A DNA stretch of 11,210 bases from Nitrososphaerales archaeon (GCA_030043455.1 JASHXQ010000119.1:1-11210); one strand, 5' to 3'. Shown: positions 1 to 7,754, numbered from the stretch's first letter. Notes: generated by a model from the letters alone, not told the origin. Made by a program: numbers and translations.

Positions 1-29
1 TAATTAACCAGCTCAAGGTTCAAGTTCAG

Positions 30-284
30 ATGAGAAAACTCGAAGCTGAGCTCATCGAGAACTTTGACTTCGCTTTCAATTGGATTATGGATGTTGCAAA
101 GAAGAACGACTTAGATTTACCTAACGAAGAGGGCATGTTCTCTTGCTTGCAGAGGATCCAAAAGCTTATGGATGAAATCTACGGCTCATCACCCGGAATT
201 CAACACGTTGGCCGGTCACCTAGTAGATTCAACAGAACCCCGCAAACCCTTAAATCGACACTTGACGTAGAAAGCGCCCCGTGA
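30..284 (+). CDS. Small hypothetical protein, possibly 5'-truncated by the window edge
   Basis: I do not recognise this 84-aa protein. The first 55 residues are charged and mostly helical in character, with alternating acidic/basic and hydrophobic positions (for example MRKLEAELIENFDFAFNWI), followed by a Ser/Pro/Arg-rich tail without obvious structure. The frame stays open from the ATG back to base 3, so the true start may lie upstream of the window and the ATG at 30 is only the first visible candidate. Its TGA stop overlaps the GTG start of the next gene (GTGA at 281-284). This suggests translational coupling and co-transcription with the HTH regulator. It has no signal peptide, membrane segment or Cys/His metal motif. 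That it is a real gene is inferred from codon appearance and the tight junction. Confidence 0.55.
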   Translation: MRKLEAELIENFDFAFNWIMDVAKKNDLDLPNEEGMFSCLQRIQKLMDEIYGSSPGIQHVGRSPSRFNRTPQTLKSTLDVESAP

Positions 285-1012
285 GCCTAGATCATGATGA
301 TTTCGCCGCTCACATTGCGGGCGACGTCGTGATAAGCGAGAATCCCGGTGATTCCATGCGGAAATGGCGGGAAAGGATCGCGGTGAAGCAGGCTATCTTG
401 GCTAGAGAAATGGGTCTTTCCCCTTCCGACCTAAGTGACTATGAAAGCGGTAGAAGGGCTTCTCCCGGGGTGGGGTTCATCAAGAAGTACGTGAATGCAT
501 TGGTAAAGCTCGATCAGAACAACCACAAACTTCTGGTAAGGGAGGTTGAGCCCAAAGACAGATCCGCCATCCTCTCCATTGGCGAGTTCGGTGAACCAAT
601 TAAGGCGGGCAAACTAGTAGAACTCCTTGCTGGTTCGATTGTTACGGGTTCAGAGAAGCTAGATACTGAGATCTACGGTTATACCGTACTAGATTCCATA
701 AAGACAATTTACGCTCTCTCTGGATTTGATTTCTACAAGATCTATGGCGCTACGACAGAGCGTTTGTTGGTCTTTACTAAGGTGGGGTTGGGTAGATCCC
801 CGATGGTTGCCATCCGCGTGGTTCACCTTAAACCTCGAATGGTGGTCCTTCATGGTCCGAAGGAAATCGATCAAGTAGGCAAGGGACTGGCAGAAAAGGA
901 ACGGATTATTTTGAGTTTGACGGGGATGACCGAGGAAGAGATGATTAAACGGCTATCATCTTTGGCTCAAAGTAAGAAGCCTGTCGAACTTTCCGCGAAT
1001 ATTGCGAAATGA
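281..1012 (+). CDS. XRE-type helix-turn-helix transcriptional regulator with archaeal C-terminal domain
   Basis: This 243-aa protein has an N-terminal Cro/C1-type HTH at about residues 25-80. The recognisable core is MRKWRERIAVKQAILAREMG, then LSPSDLSDYESGRRASPG, the usual XRE pattern ending in a YExGRR-like turn. Residues about 95-240 form a second domain with stretches such as GYTVLDSIKTIYALSGFDFY and TTERLLVFTKVGLGRSPMVA. I associate these with archaeal predicted regulators of the COG1709 type; that assignment is from memory. It is probably a cytoplasmic DNA-binding protein; its target and ligand are unknown. The GTG start at 281 overlaps the preceding stop. An in-frame ATG at 356 sits right at the HTH and would be an alternative start. 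The 3' end overlaps the next gene by 11 bases, consistent with one operon. Confidence 0.82.
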   Translation: MSLDHDDFAAHIAGDVVISENPGDSMRKWRERIAVKQAILAREMGLSPSDLSDYESGRRASPGVGFIKKYVNALVKLDQNNHKLLVREVEPKDRSAILSIGEFGEPIKAGKLVELLAGSIVTGSEKLDTEIYGYTVLDSIKTIYALSGFDFYKIYGATTERLLVFTKVGLGRSPMVAIRVVHLKPRMVVLHGPKEIDQVGKGLAEKERIILSLTGMTEEEMIKRLSSLAQSKKPVELSANIAK

Positions 1013-1880
1013 GAATACTCTCGGTGAATATGAGCTGCCCTTCGCAGGTTATCCCTCGGAAATTCAAATTGTCATCGGAACGCTAGTAATCTGCGCTCTG
1101 GGTCTAGCTGCCTACAAAGCCAAGGCAATTGATGCTGCTGGAGCTCTCTCCGGCGGAGTAATCAGTTTCGCTGCCTTTTTGGCTGGAGGATACCCTTGGT
1201 TGATTGTCATCGTGGCTTTCTTCGCGATTTCTTCTCTTCTTACTCGCTTTCGATATAGCTTTAAACAACAGCTGGGCTCCGCGCAGGAGAAGGGGGGAGT
1301 ACGATCATGGCCGAACACTTTGGCTAATGGGTTGGTTGCCGGAGTAGCCGCTTTAGCAGAGATCGCCACCCATCAGGATGTATTCATCGTAGGCTTCATG
1401 GGTGCGATTGCGGCGGCTATGAGTGATACTGTGGCAACTGAAGTCGGTCTTCTCAGCAAATCAAAGCCAAGGATGATCGTGAATTTGAAGAAATTCGTGG
1501 AGCCGGGTACCTCCGGAGGGGTGACCCTAATGGGCGAGCTGGCTTGCCTTACATCCGCCCTAGTAATCACCGCGATAGGAAATATTCTCGGAATACTCTC
1601 GGGAAGTTTCCGTACTTTGTCCGCGGCAGCCCTGTCCGTCATTCTCGGTGCTATAATAGCGACCAATTTCGATAGCCTACTTGGGGGAACAGTCCAGGGC
1701 AGAAACAGATGCGTCGTTTGCGATATCAGAACGGAAGCCCTAACCCATCACGATAAGCAAACTGTATCAATCGAGGGAAGTAGATTCCTCGACAACAATG
1801 TGGTCAATTTGATTGCCACGTTGTCGGGAGCGTTGGTGGCGATCGGATTATTCCTGCTGCTTCTGGTGTTTATCCCTTAG
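1002..1880 (+). CDS. DUF92 family integral membrane protein
   Basis: This 292-aa polytopic membrane protein has hydrophobic segments at about residues 20-38, 45-62, 65-80, 108-122, 127-142, 178-196, 205-222 and 268-291. Family hallmarks are visible: an IDAAGALSGG segment (43-52), the SSLLTRFR turn (77-84), an ATEVG...KPRMI...EPGTSGGVT stretch (145-174), and a late LDNNVVNL motif (263-270). DUF92 includes the plant chloroplast phytyl-phosphate kinase VTE6, so a polyprenyl-phosphate or CTP-linked kinase role is conceivable, but this is inference. No in-frame ATG or GTG exists near the N-terminus. The start chosen is TTG at 1002, which overlaps the HTH gene's stop. The last 33 bases overlap the convergent glyS tail. 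Confidence 0.82.
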   Translation: MRNENTLGEYELPFAGYPSEIQIVIGTLVICALGLAAYKAKAIDAAGALSGGVISFAAFLAGGYPWLIVIVAFFAISSLLTRFRYSFKQQLGSAQEKGGVRSWPNTLANGLVAGVAALAEIATHQDVFIVGFMGAIAAAMSDTVATEVGLLSKSKPRMIVNLKKFVEPGTSGGVTLMGELACLTSALVITAIGNILGILSGSFRTLSAAALSVILGAIIATNFDSLLGGTVQGRNRCVVCDIRTEALTHHDKQTVSIEGSRFLDNNVVNLIATLSGALVAIGLFLLLLVFIP

Positions 1881-3344
1881 TCCTCGCAATTTCTCGGGAA
1901 TCTCTGCCAGTTTTACGCGAGTCTGGCTCATCGAGTCTCTCTCGCGAAGAGTAGCAGTACCGTCCTCCAATGTCTGATGGTCGACAGTTATACAATAGGG
2001 TGTCCCAACTTCGTCCATTCTACGATACCTCCGGCCGATTGCCCCGGAATCGTCGTAGAAAGTGTTGTACTCCTCTAGTTTGAGAGTGTCGTATAGAGAG
2101 GCAGCTTTTACCTCGAATTCTGGTTTGGAAAGGAGCGGGAAAACCGCTGCGAGATATGGTGAAATATTCGCTGGAAGTCTCAACACATCTCGCTCTTTCT
2201 CATGGACGAAGAAATGATCCAGTAGAGCGAAGAGGCTACGGTCCACTCCGAGACTAAGTTCAATGACATGGGGTAGCACTTTGCCCCGATCGCCATCGAC
2301 AATCTGAAGATCCCTTTTCGAATATTTGGAGTGATTTCCCAGATCATAGTCTGTCCGATAGTTGCAGGCTACTAACTCGAGCCAGCCGACACTAGTGTCC
2401 ACCTCGAAATCAAAAGCGTGCGTGGTGTAGAAAGCTCGATCTTTGGCGGATAGCTCCCTGAACCTGGTTCTCTCGATGGGAAAACCACAATTCTCATAGA
2501 ACAGTTGCAGGAGCGAGAAAAAGAAAGTCAGGATCTCTTTACCTCCGAAAGCTTCCACAGCTTCCTCAGAGGTCAGTGTCCTAAATTCCTCACCACCCTC
2601 CTGAGTTAGAACATTTAATTTGACATCCTTGATTGCTTCAAATTTCTCCGGTTCAAGCGGAACGTTCGGGTTGAAGAAAATCTCCGTTTCGGCCTGCACC
2701 AGCTCGCGCAGACGGATCAGGGCTTGCCTCGGTGCAATTTCGTTGCGAAAGCTTTTCCCCACTTGCGCCACACCCTTGGGCAACCTCATCCGCATTGTCT
2801 TTGAAAGTCTCGCAAAATCCACGAAGATGCTCTGCGCCGTTTCTGGGCGCAGGTAGGCATCCACGTCCTCCGCCCCCACACCTACCCGGAACATCATGTT
2901 GAACTTCGAGGGCTTGCTGAAATCGCCTCCACACTTTGGACAGTGAAGATTGTGTTTGATAATGAGCTCCTGAAACTCCTCTGAAGATAGACGCTCGTCG
3001 ATCTGCAGCCCCGTCTTTTCAGAAATGTACTTGTCGGCCCTGATTCGGGTCCCACAACGGGTACATTGCACAATCGGGTCGACTAGACTAGAGAGATGTC
3101 CTGATGCTTCAAAGACGATCTTAGGAAGAATGACGGAACCGTCAATTTCCAGCATGTCCTCTCGGCGGACCAGGTCCCTCCGCCACTGCCTCAGGAAATT
3201 GTTTCGCATCAATAGACCCGTGGGGCCGTATTCCCAAAATCCCGCAGGCGCGTCATTGTAAATTTCAGCCGACGGAAAGAAAAATCCCCTCTCGAGCGCT
3301 AGGCGAAGCAGTTCATCGTAAGTAGCCCTCTTTTCTTCGCTCAT
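1848..3344 (-). CDS. glyS: Glycyl-tRNA synthetase (archaeal/eukaryotic homodimeric class II type)
   Basis: This 498-aa cytoplasmic enzyme charges tRNA-Gly with glycine. Recognisable parts are the N-terminal PAGFWEYGPTG segment (33-43), a zinc-ribbon-like insertion with Cys94/Cys97 and Cys135/Cys138, the RPETAQ glycine/ATP-site motif (166-171), class II motif 2 starting FRNE (199-202), and motif 3 around ELSLGVDR. A C-terminal anticodon-binding domain contains DEVGTPYCITVD and DGTATLRERD. It is somewhat shorter than many archaeal GlyRS (often about 560-580 aa), apparently from a reduced insertion rather than truncation, since all core motifs are present. The start is an ATG 62 bp downstream of the DUF35 stop. 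It could be co-transcribed with the mevalonate genes or use its own weak promoter. It converges on the DUF92 gene. The window also carries one of its substrates, tRNA-Gly(GCC). Confidence 0.95.
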   Translation of the reverse strand: MSEEKRATYDELLRLALERGFFFPSAEIYNDAPAGFWEYGPTGLLMRNNFLRQWRRDLVRREDMLEIDGSVILPKIVFEASGHLSSLVDPIVQCTRCGTRIRADKYISEKTGLQIDERLSSEEFQELIIKHNLHCPKCGGDFSKPSKFNMMFRVGVGAEDVDAYLRPETAQSIFVDFARLSKTMRMRLPKGVAQVGKSFRNEIAPRQALIRLRELVQAETEIFFNPNVPLEPEKFEAIKDVKLNVLTQEGGEEFRTLTSEEAVEAFGGKEILTFFFSLLQLFYENCGFPIERTRFRELSAKDRAFYTTHAFDFEVDTSVGWLELVACNYRTDYDLGNHSKYSKRDLQIVDGDRGKVLPHVIELSLGVDRSLFALLDHFFVHEKERDVLRLPANISPYLAAVFPLLSKPEFEVKAASLYDTLKLEEYNTFYDDSGAIGRRYRRMDEVGTPYCITVDHQTLEDGTATLRERDSMSQTRVKLAEIPEKLRGLRDKHQKQQE

Positions 3345-3406
3345 TGTAAATTCCCGTTGATCTTAAGAGATCCTTCGACTTAACCGATCTGTGAGACCTG
3401 AAGAAT

Positions 3407-3817
3407 CTAGTTTTCCGGAGCTTTTGCCTGACGGCTGGGGCCGAACTTGTAGCCGTAGAAAATTTGCCCCGACTCTCCGTCCACGCGAATCCGCCTGAAA
3501 ACGGCATTCAATTTCATGCCATCCCTAAGAGACTCATACGGGAGGTCCACTACCTGAGCGATGATCCGGATTCCGTTCTCCAATTCCAAAAGGCCGAACA
3601 CCATAGGTTCCTGATCTTCAAAGCCCTGCACGCTCTCCTTTTGCAACGTATAACTTAGAAGCTTCCCAGTACGGGGCATCTCGTAGTCAGAGAATTTGGA
3701 AGAATGGCATTTCTTACAAATGACCACCGGCGGAAAGTACTCCTGACCGCATTGCTCACACTTGTTACCCAATATCCGGTAGTAACGATCGCGAGCTCTC
3801 CAGTATGGAACCGACAT
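3407..3817 (-). CDS. DUF35 OB-fold/zinc-ribbon acyl-CoA-binding scaffold protein
   Basis: This 136-aa protein has an N-terminal rubredoxin-like zinc ribbon with Cys20-x2-Cys23 and Cys34-x2-Cys37 (CEQCG...CKKCH). An OB-fold of about residues 45-125 follows, with segments such as GKLLSYTLQKESVQGF and PMVFGLLELENGIRII. Members of this family bridge thiolase and HMG-CoA synthase in archaeal complexes and supply a shared CoA-binding channel for acetoacetyl-CoA. The gene starts 9 bp after the thiolase-family stop, so it is almost certainly co-transcribed with it, and this context supports the complex role. All four zinc-ligand Cys are present and the length is normal for the family. DUF35 proteins also partner with other thiolases, so the exact partner is inferred from adjacency. 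Confidence 0.9.
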   Translation of the reverse strand: MSVPYWRARDRYYRILGNKCEQCGQEYFPPVVICKKCHSSKFSDYEMPRTGKLLSYTLQKESVQGFEDQEPMVFGLLELENGIRIIAQVVDLPYESLRDGMKLNAVFRRIRVDGESGQIFYGYKFGPSRQAKAPEN

Positions 3818-3826
3818 TATTTTCTT

Positions 3827-4966
3827 CTACTCCTTGCTCAAAATGTGAACGTAACTTGATTCATCTATTCCAGACATGTTTTGCAACAGGCAAGTCTTAG
3901 CTTTTCGAACCTGATTGGAACCTCCCTTGCCATTCATTTGCAGGAAAGCTTCGCAGAACTGATACAAACCTGCCGCACCCACCGGATAACCTCTACCTTT
4001 CATGCCTCCGAAAGTGGATATGGGGAGCTCTCCATTCAGGTCAAATTTTCCCGCTTCTCCGTCAAGACAGGCATTCCCCGGTTTCGAGATCCCCATTCCC
4101 TCCATGATCAGCGGAGCCAGAATAGAATAAGAATCATGGATTTCTGCAAAATCAATTTCGGGAATGGTTTTGTTGGCAGATTTCAGCGCCTTCTTGGCAG
4201 CCGCTTCAGTAGAAGAAAAATGCAACATCCGATGGCGGTCGAATATGTTCGCTCCCATCGTGCTGCCTTCACTCGCAGCGACGCGAACGGCTTTGTCTCC
4301 TGCGTGATCCTCCCCGACGAGCAAGACCGCTGATGCACCATCTCCCACGGGCGCACAGTCCAGAACCCGGATTGGGTCAGCCACGATTTCCGACTTGGAT
4401 ACCTCTTCCTTTGAGAATTTCTTTCGAAATTGGGCATGTTCTGCCGTCGAGGAATTTCTGTGAGCAATCACCGGAAATGCCGAGAGATTGTCCCTTGTGA
4501 CCCCGTATTGAGTCATATAGATTCTAGCCAGCAAGGCGTTTAGGGCAGCTGAGGAAATTCCAAAAAACTGAGAGTACTCGGCGTTGGCTGCCAATCCCTG
4601 TACTCCCACGAGCTTCGCCGGGTCGATGTCTCGCATTTTTTCGACGCCCACGATCAAGATCGATTTCGCGTGCCCTGATTTTATCATAGAATTTGCAACA
4701 TGTACTCCGGTAGCTCCCGAGGCACCGGAAGACTCTACAGAGAAAGCTTCCAAATTTTCAAGACCAATTTCGTCCGCTATGAGTGGTCCAAGATTGGATT
4801 GCGAAGACGTCAACTCTGAATAAGCATTGGAAACAAGTAATGCGTCTGGTTTGGTCGTGAGTCGATCCAATATTGGTTTACATGCTTCGAAGGCTAGCTC
4901 CGAAAGAGATTTTCCCCAATGGTCTGTTACCCTCGTGTAGCCGATATCTGTAACATAAACATCCAA
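3827..4966 (-). CDS. Thiolase-family (SCP-x-like) protein with altered active site
   Basis: This 379-aa thiolase-fold protein would normally be annotated acetyl-CoA C-acetyltransferase, condensing two acetyl-CoA to acetoacetyl-CoA at the head of the mevalonate pathway. Family features are clear: GVEKM (107-111), LDCAPVGDGASAV (202-214), the SCP-x-type HD motif in EIHDSYS (His277), and a late GGMKGRGYPVGAAG (320-333). Two expected catalytic residues are missing. Where archaeal homologues read roughly VE-x-ACASG, this protein reads VESSGASG, placing Gly81 at the nucleophilic Cys. The usual GHPVGATG reads GYPVGAAG (Tyr327 for His). I checked both against the minus-strand codons (GGT and TAT). 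It sits between HMGCS and DUF35, so it probably still joins their complex. The start is TTG at 4966, as no ATG is available near the N-terminus. Thiolase activity is doubtful. Confidence 0.85.
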   Translation of the reverse strand: MDVYVTDIGYTRVTDHWGKSLSELAFEACKPILDRLTTKPDALLVSNAYSELTSSQSNLGPLIADEIGLENLEAFSVESSGASGATGVHVANSMIKSGHAKSILIVGVEKMRDIDPAKLVGVQGLAANAEYSQFFGISSAALNALLARIYMTQYGVTRDNLSAFPVIAHRNSSTAEHAQFRKKFSKEEVSKSEIVADPIRVLDCAPVGDGASAVLLVGEDHAGDKAVRVAASEGSTMGANIFDRHRMLHFSSTEAAAKKALKSANKTIPEIDFAEIHDSYSILAPLIMEGMGISKPGNACLDGEAGKFDLNGELPISTFGGMKGRGYPVGAAGLYQFCEAFLQMNGKGGSNQVRKAKTCLLQNMSGIDESSYVHILSKE

Positions 4967-4991
4967 TTTGAAACGACGACCTTTCGCTCAC

Positions 4992-5003
4992 GTCTAATAT
5001 GCC
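4992..5003 (-). promoter_or_regulatory. Possible TATA box for the thiolase-family gene
   Basis: On the minus strand this reads GGCATATTAGAC and lies about 26-37 bases before the TTG start at 4966, the distance expected for a short-leader archaeal transcript. It lies in a 96-bp gap between HMGCS and the thiolase-family gene, the only gap within those three genes large enough for a promoter. The match is weak, and readthrough from the HMGCS promoter is equally possible. Confidence 0.25.
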
Positions 5004-5062
5004 AATCGAGAACGACCCGACTCTAATATCGATCGCAAAAACAGCCGAGACCCCGGCAAAAA

Positions 5063-6100
5063 TTAGCGTCTCAGTTTTTCCCTTAGTTTGCTGTACATTG
5101 CGTAGTCAATTCGAGAGCAATTCTCCAAGAGAGTACGTACAGGGACTCCTTGTTTTCTTTTTGCAGGAAGACTTTCCATCGCTTCAAAAATGAAAGCGTC
5201 ACTTCCTGCTCCTGAACCGAAAGAAGCGAGCATTATCTTGTCTCCTGGACGTGCAATATCGAGAACTGCTGCAAGTCCGAGCGGCGAACTCCCGGAGTAA
5301 GTATTCCCGATCACGGGATTTAACAATCCAGTTTCGATCTGTTTCATCGAAAAGCCTAGCCGGGTAGCAGCCTCGACCGGAAACCTGGGATTGGGTTGAT
5401 GAAAGACCGCAAAAGCAAAGTCAGCCGGTTTCACGTCAAATTCTGCAAACAGGTTCTTCACTGCTGTTTCCACATGATGAAAGTACGCCGGTTCCCCAGT
5501 GAACCTGGAAAGATGTTTGGGGTACTTTTCTCCCTGCCGTCTCCAGAAATCTCCGGTGTCAGAAACGTAAGATACACTGCCTAGAATCCTGGCTACTGAT
5601 TCTTCGTTTGCTTTGCCGAGGACGAACGCCGCGCCACCACTGGCTGCCGTGTATTCCAGATCGTCACCGGGGCGACCCTGAGCGGTGTCCATCGCGATCG
5701 CCATGCCATAATCGATCATCCCAGAGCCCACAAGCCCGCTAATAACCTGGACTGCTTCGGTCCCCGCTTTGCAGGCGAACTCAAAATCAGCAGTTAAGGC
5801 TCTGTGACACCCCAAGGCTTGGGCGACGATAGTCCCTGTTGGTTTCACAGCATAGACTTTCGACTCCGTTCCCACGAAGATCGCCCCCAGTTCTGATGTC
5901 ACTCCTGCCATCGAAGAGGCTATTCTGGCGGCTTCTACAGCCATGGTTGTGGTATCTTCATCGATTGAGGCTACTGCCTTCTCACGGTTGGGCCCAGCCC
6001 CGCCACCATGCCACACTCGAGCGATCTCGGCAGTTGGTAATCTGTAGAAGGGGATGTAGGCACCATACCCTTCAATTCCTATGGGAATTTGGCTTTTCAA
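5063..6100 (-). CDS. Hydroxymethylglutaryl-CoA synthase (archaeal type)
   Basis: This 345-aa enzyme condenses acetoacetyl-CoA with acetyl-CoA to HMG-CoA, the second step of the mevalonate route to archaeal lipids. The active-site residues are all visible: Glu79 in VGTESKVYAVKP, nucleophile Cys110 in FEFACKAGTEA, and His234 in FHQPNPRFP. The N-terminal GIEGYGAYIPFYRL and the DEDTTTMAVEAA segment (47-58) are typical of the archaeal branch. Length is normal and the gene looks intact. The start is TTG at 6100; the protein would begin MKSQIPIGIEGYG, in register with family members. A TATA-like box lies 28-35 bases upstream, suggesting its own short-leader transcript after rpo12. Downstream are the thiolase-family and DUF35 genes, its expected complex partners. 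Confidence 0.94.
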   Translation of the reverse strand: MKSQIPIGIEGYGAYIPFYRLPTAEIARVWHGGGAGPNREKAVASIDEDTTTMAVEAARIASSMAGVTSELGAIFVGTESKVYAVKPTGTIVAQALGCHRALTADFEFACKAGTEAVQVISGLVGSGMIDYGMAIAMDTAQGRPGDDLEYTAASGGAAFVLGKANEESVARILGSVSYVSDTGDFWRRQGEKYPKHLSRFTGEPAYFHHVETAVKNLFAEFDVKPADFAFAVFHQPNPRFPVEAATRLGFSMKQIETGLLNPVIGNTYSGSSPLGLAAVLDIARPGDKIMLASFGSGAGSDAFIFEAMESLPAKRKQGVPVRTLLENCSRIDYAMYSKLREKLRR

Positions 6101-6127
6101 TTGAAAAATTTAATCTGGGATTGAGCG

Positions 6128-6135
6128 TAAATAAA
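6128..6135 (-). promoter_or_regulatory. TATA box for HMG-CoA synthase
   Basis: The minus strand reads TTTATTTA 28-35 bases before the TTG start at 6100, inside the 94-bp gap after rpo12. Position and composition fit an archaeal TATA element driving a leaderless or short-leader mRNA for the mevalonate cluster. It also supports the TTG as the real start. Confidence 0.45.
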
Positions 6136-6194
6136 CAGGATAAGAAGCAACCCAACTGCTTACGTCGATTGCCGAAGACCACGGATTCAGAAGT

Positions 6195-6407
6195 CTAGAC
6201 AGATTTTACCTGCTTGACAACTGGGGGTCGTGCTTTCTTCAGAACTCGGTATCCGCATATGCATTTTATCTCAGGCAACTGAGAGAGCTCATCGGCCGTA
6301 ACCTTGCTCCCGCACCTTACACACTCGTAAATGACTCCACCGAAAACCTTGCTCTGGGAGTCTGGACCTTCAATAGTACTCATCGTTGAATCGCGACCGA
6401 AGCTCAT
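6195..6407 (-). CDS. rpo12: DNA-directed RNA polymerase subunit Rpo12 (RpoP/Rpb12)
   Basis: This small zinc-ribbon subunit of archaeal RNA polymerase has up to 70 aa. The conserved core is YECVRCGSKVTADELSQLP, then IKCICGYRVLKKARPPVVKQ. Zinc ligands are Cys29, Cys32, Cys49 and Cys51. The second pair is spaced C-x-C rather than the C-x2-C common in other archaea and eukaryotes. The basic RPPVVKQVK tail is typical. Archaeal homologues are about 45-50 aa, so the first 25 residues are an unusual leader. An internal ATG at 6383 gives a 62-aa form and may be the true start. The gene is divergent from the NAPRTase gene (69 bp apart) and upstream of the HMGCS cluster. Confidence 0.9.
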   Translation of the reverse strand: MSFGRDSTMSTIEGPDSQSKVFGGVIYECVRCGSKVTADELSQLPEIKCICGYRVLKKARPPVVKQVKSV

Positions 6408-6476
6408 TCGCTCTTTTGCCTTATTTCTCTTCCTCTTGGCCCTCGCCTAACTCCAATCTCAGCAAAACTGCTTAAA

Positions 6477-7754
6477 GTGCATCTTGGAAATCTCGAAATC
6501 GGGTCCAGTTTGAACCATACTTCCCGTGCCGCTACTGATCTGGAGGACCGACTTTTCTGGATTCCAAAGGAATCGGAGATCAAAGATGCCCTCACAACGG
6601 ATGTGTACTTCCAATATGCTGTTGAGGCTTTGGAGTACGCCGGCATTAACCCGCGGGTCACGATGGAAGTATACACGAGAAAGACTCCCTTTGCGGAAAA
6701 CTGGGCTGTGGTTTGTGGAATCTATGAGGTAGCGAAGCTTCTGGAGGGCCTACCGGTAGATGTTGACGCGATGGAAGAGGGCGAAGTCTTCCTTACAGAT
6801 CCAGAACTTGCCATGTACGAGCCTGTCTTGCGCATCTCCGGAAAATATACTGATTTCGCCAAGTACGAGAATCCCATCTTGGGATTTCTGTGTCAGTCCA
6901 GCGGAATCTGCACGAAATCCGCTAGGGTTGTCCTTGCCGCGCAGGGAAAAACCGGAATGAGTTTCGGAACTAGACGGGCGCACCCAGCGCTAGCTGCAAT
7001 GGTGGAGCGGAGTTCCTACATCGGCGGATTGGATAGCGTATCCAACGTCTTGGGAGCTAAGTTACTTAAGAAAGAAGCCGCAGGGACGATGCCCCACGCG
7101 TTCATTCTCTGCGTAGGGGACGAGGTTAGGGCATGGGAGATTTTTGATGAAGCGATCTCGAAGCAGGTCCCAAGAATCGTTCTCGTGGATACTCTAACCG
7201 ACGAGAAAGTGGCTTCCATTCGAGCTCTTGAAACACTGGGTCCCGACCTTTACGGTGTGCGCTTGGACACTCCGTCTTCTCGACGGGGAGATCTGAAGAA
7301 GATCGTTCAGGAAGTCAGATGGGAGTTGGAAATTCGGGGGGGCAAGAAGGTCAAAATTTTCGTAAGCGGGGGGCTGGACGAGGCAGAAATTGTAGCCCTC
7401 CGCGATTGGGTGGACGGTTTCGGTGTAGGGACGAGTATCTCTACTTCCGCGGTAATCGACTTTGGGGGAAAGATCGTGGCTCTCGAAGATCCAGAATCCC
7501 GCAAAACTATTCTGCGTGCCAAAAGGGGAGATCTAGCAGGCGTAAAAAACGTGTTCAGAGATCTTTCGACCTTTACCGATGTAGTCACTCTTCAAAAAGA
7601 GCCTCCCTCTAGCAAATATCACTCGCTGCTCCAACCTCTAGTCAGAGATGGCAAAATTGTGAGAGACTTCATTTCACTCGATGATCTCCGCAAAAGAACT
7701 GTGCACACCGTCAGCCAAATCAGCAAAACCGCACCCAAGATTCTCGTCCGCTGA
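6477..7754 (+). CDS. pncB: Nicotinate phosphoribosyltransferase
   Basis: This protein of about 425 aa converts nicotinate and PRPP, with ATP, to nicotinate mononucleotide in NAD salvage (cytoplasmic). Recognisable features are an N-terminal TTDVYF segment (40-45), the MEVYTRKTPF strand (63-72), the phosphoribosyltransferase signature SFGTRRAHPA (162-171), and the HAFILCVGDE and KIFVSGGLDEAEI segments of the barrel. The family normally begins about 10-15 residues before TTDVYF, so the first 25 residues from the GTG at 6477 may not be translated. An in-frame TTG at 6510 is an alternative, and a TATA-like GCTTAAAG just before 6477 fits it better than it fits the GTG. The gene is divergent from rpo12. 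Related archaeal quinolinate/nicotinate transferases are hard to separate by eye, but the motif set favours NAPRTase. Confidence 0.9.
   Translation: MHLGNLEIGSSLNHTSRAATDLEDRLFWIPKESEIKDALTTDVYFQYAVEALEYAGINPRVTMEVYTRKTPFAENWAVVCGIYEVAKLLEGLPVDVDAMEEGEVFLTDPELAMYEPVLRISGKYTDFAKYENPILGFLCQSSGICTKSARVVLAAQGKTGMSFGTRRAHPALAAMVERSSYIGGLDSVSNVLGAKLLKKEAAGTMPHAFILCVGDEVRAWEIFDEAISKQVPRIVLVDTLTDEKVASIRALETLGPDLYGVRLDTPSSRRGDLKKIVQEVRWELEIRGGKKVKIFVSGGLDEAEIVALRDWVDGFGVGTSISTSAVIDFGGKIVALEDPESRKTILRAKRGDLAGVKNVFRDLSTFTDVVTLQKEPPSSKYHSLLQPLVRDGKIVRDFISLDDLRKRTVHTVSQISKTAPKILVR

Noticed and set aside
2653..2934. 93-codon minus frame inside glyS
   Set aside because: It is an alternate frame of the well-conserved GlyRS catalytic domain.
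3881..4333. 150-codon plus-strand frame opposite the thiolase-family gene
   Set aside because: It has no recognisable domain and lies wholly antisense to a clear thiolase-fold gene.
5839..6198. 119-codon plus-strand frame opposite HMGCS
   Set aside because: It is antisense to conserved HMGCS sequence, with an Arg/Pro/Leu-rich, low-quality composition typical of shadow frames.
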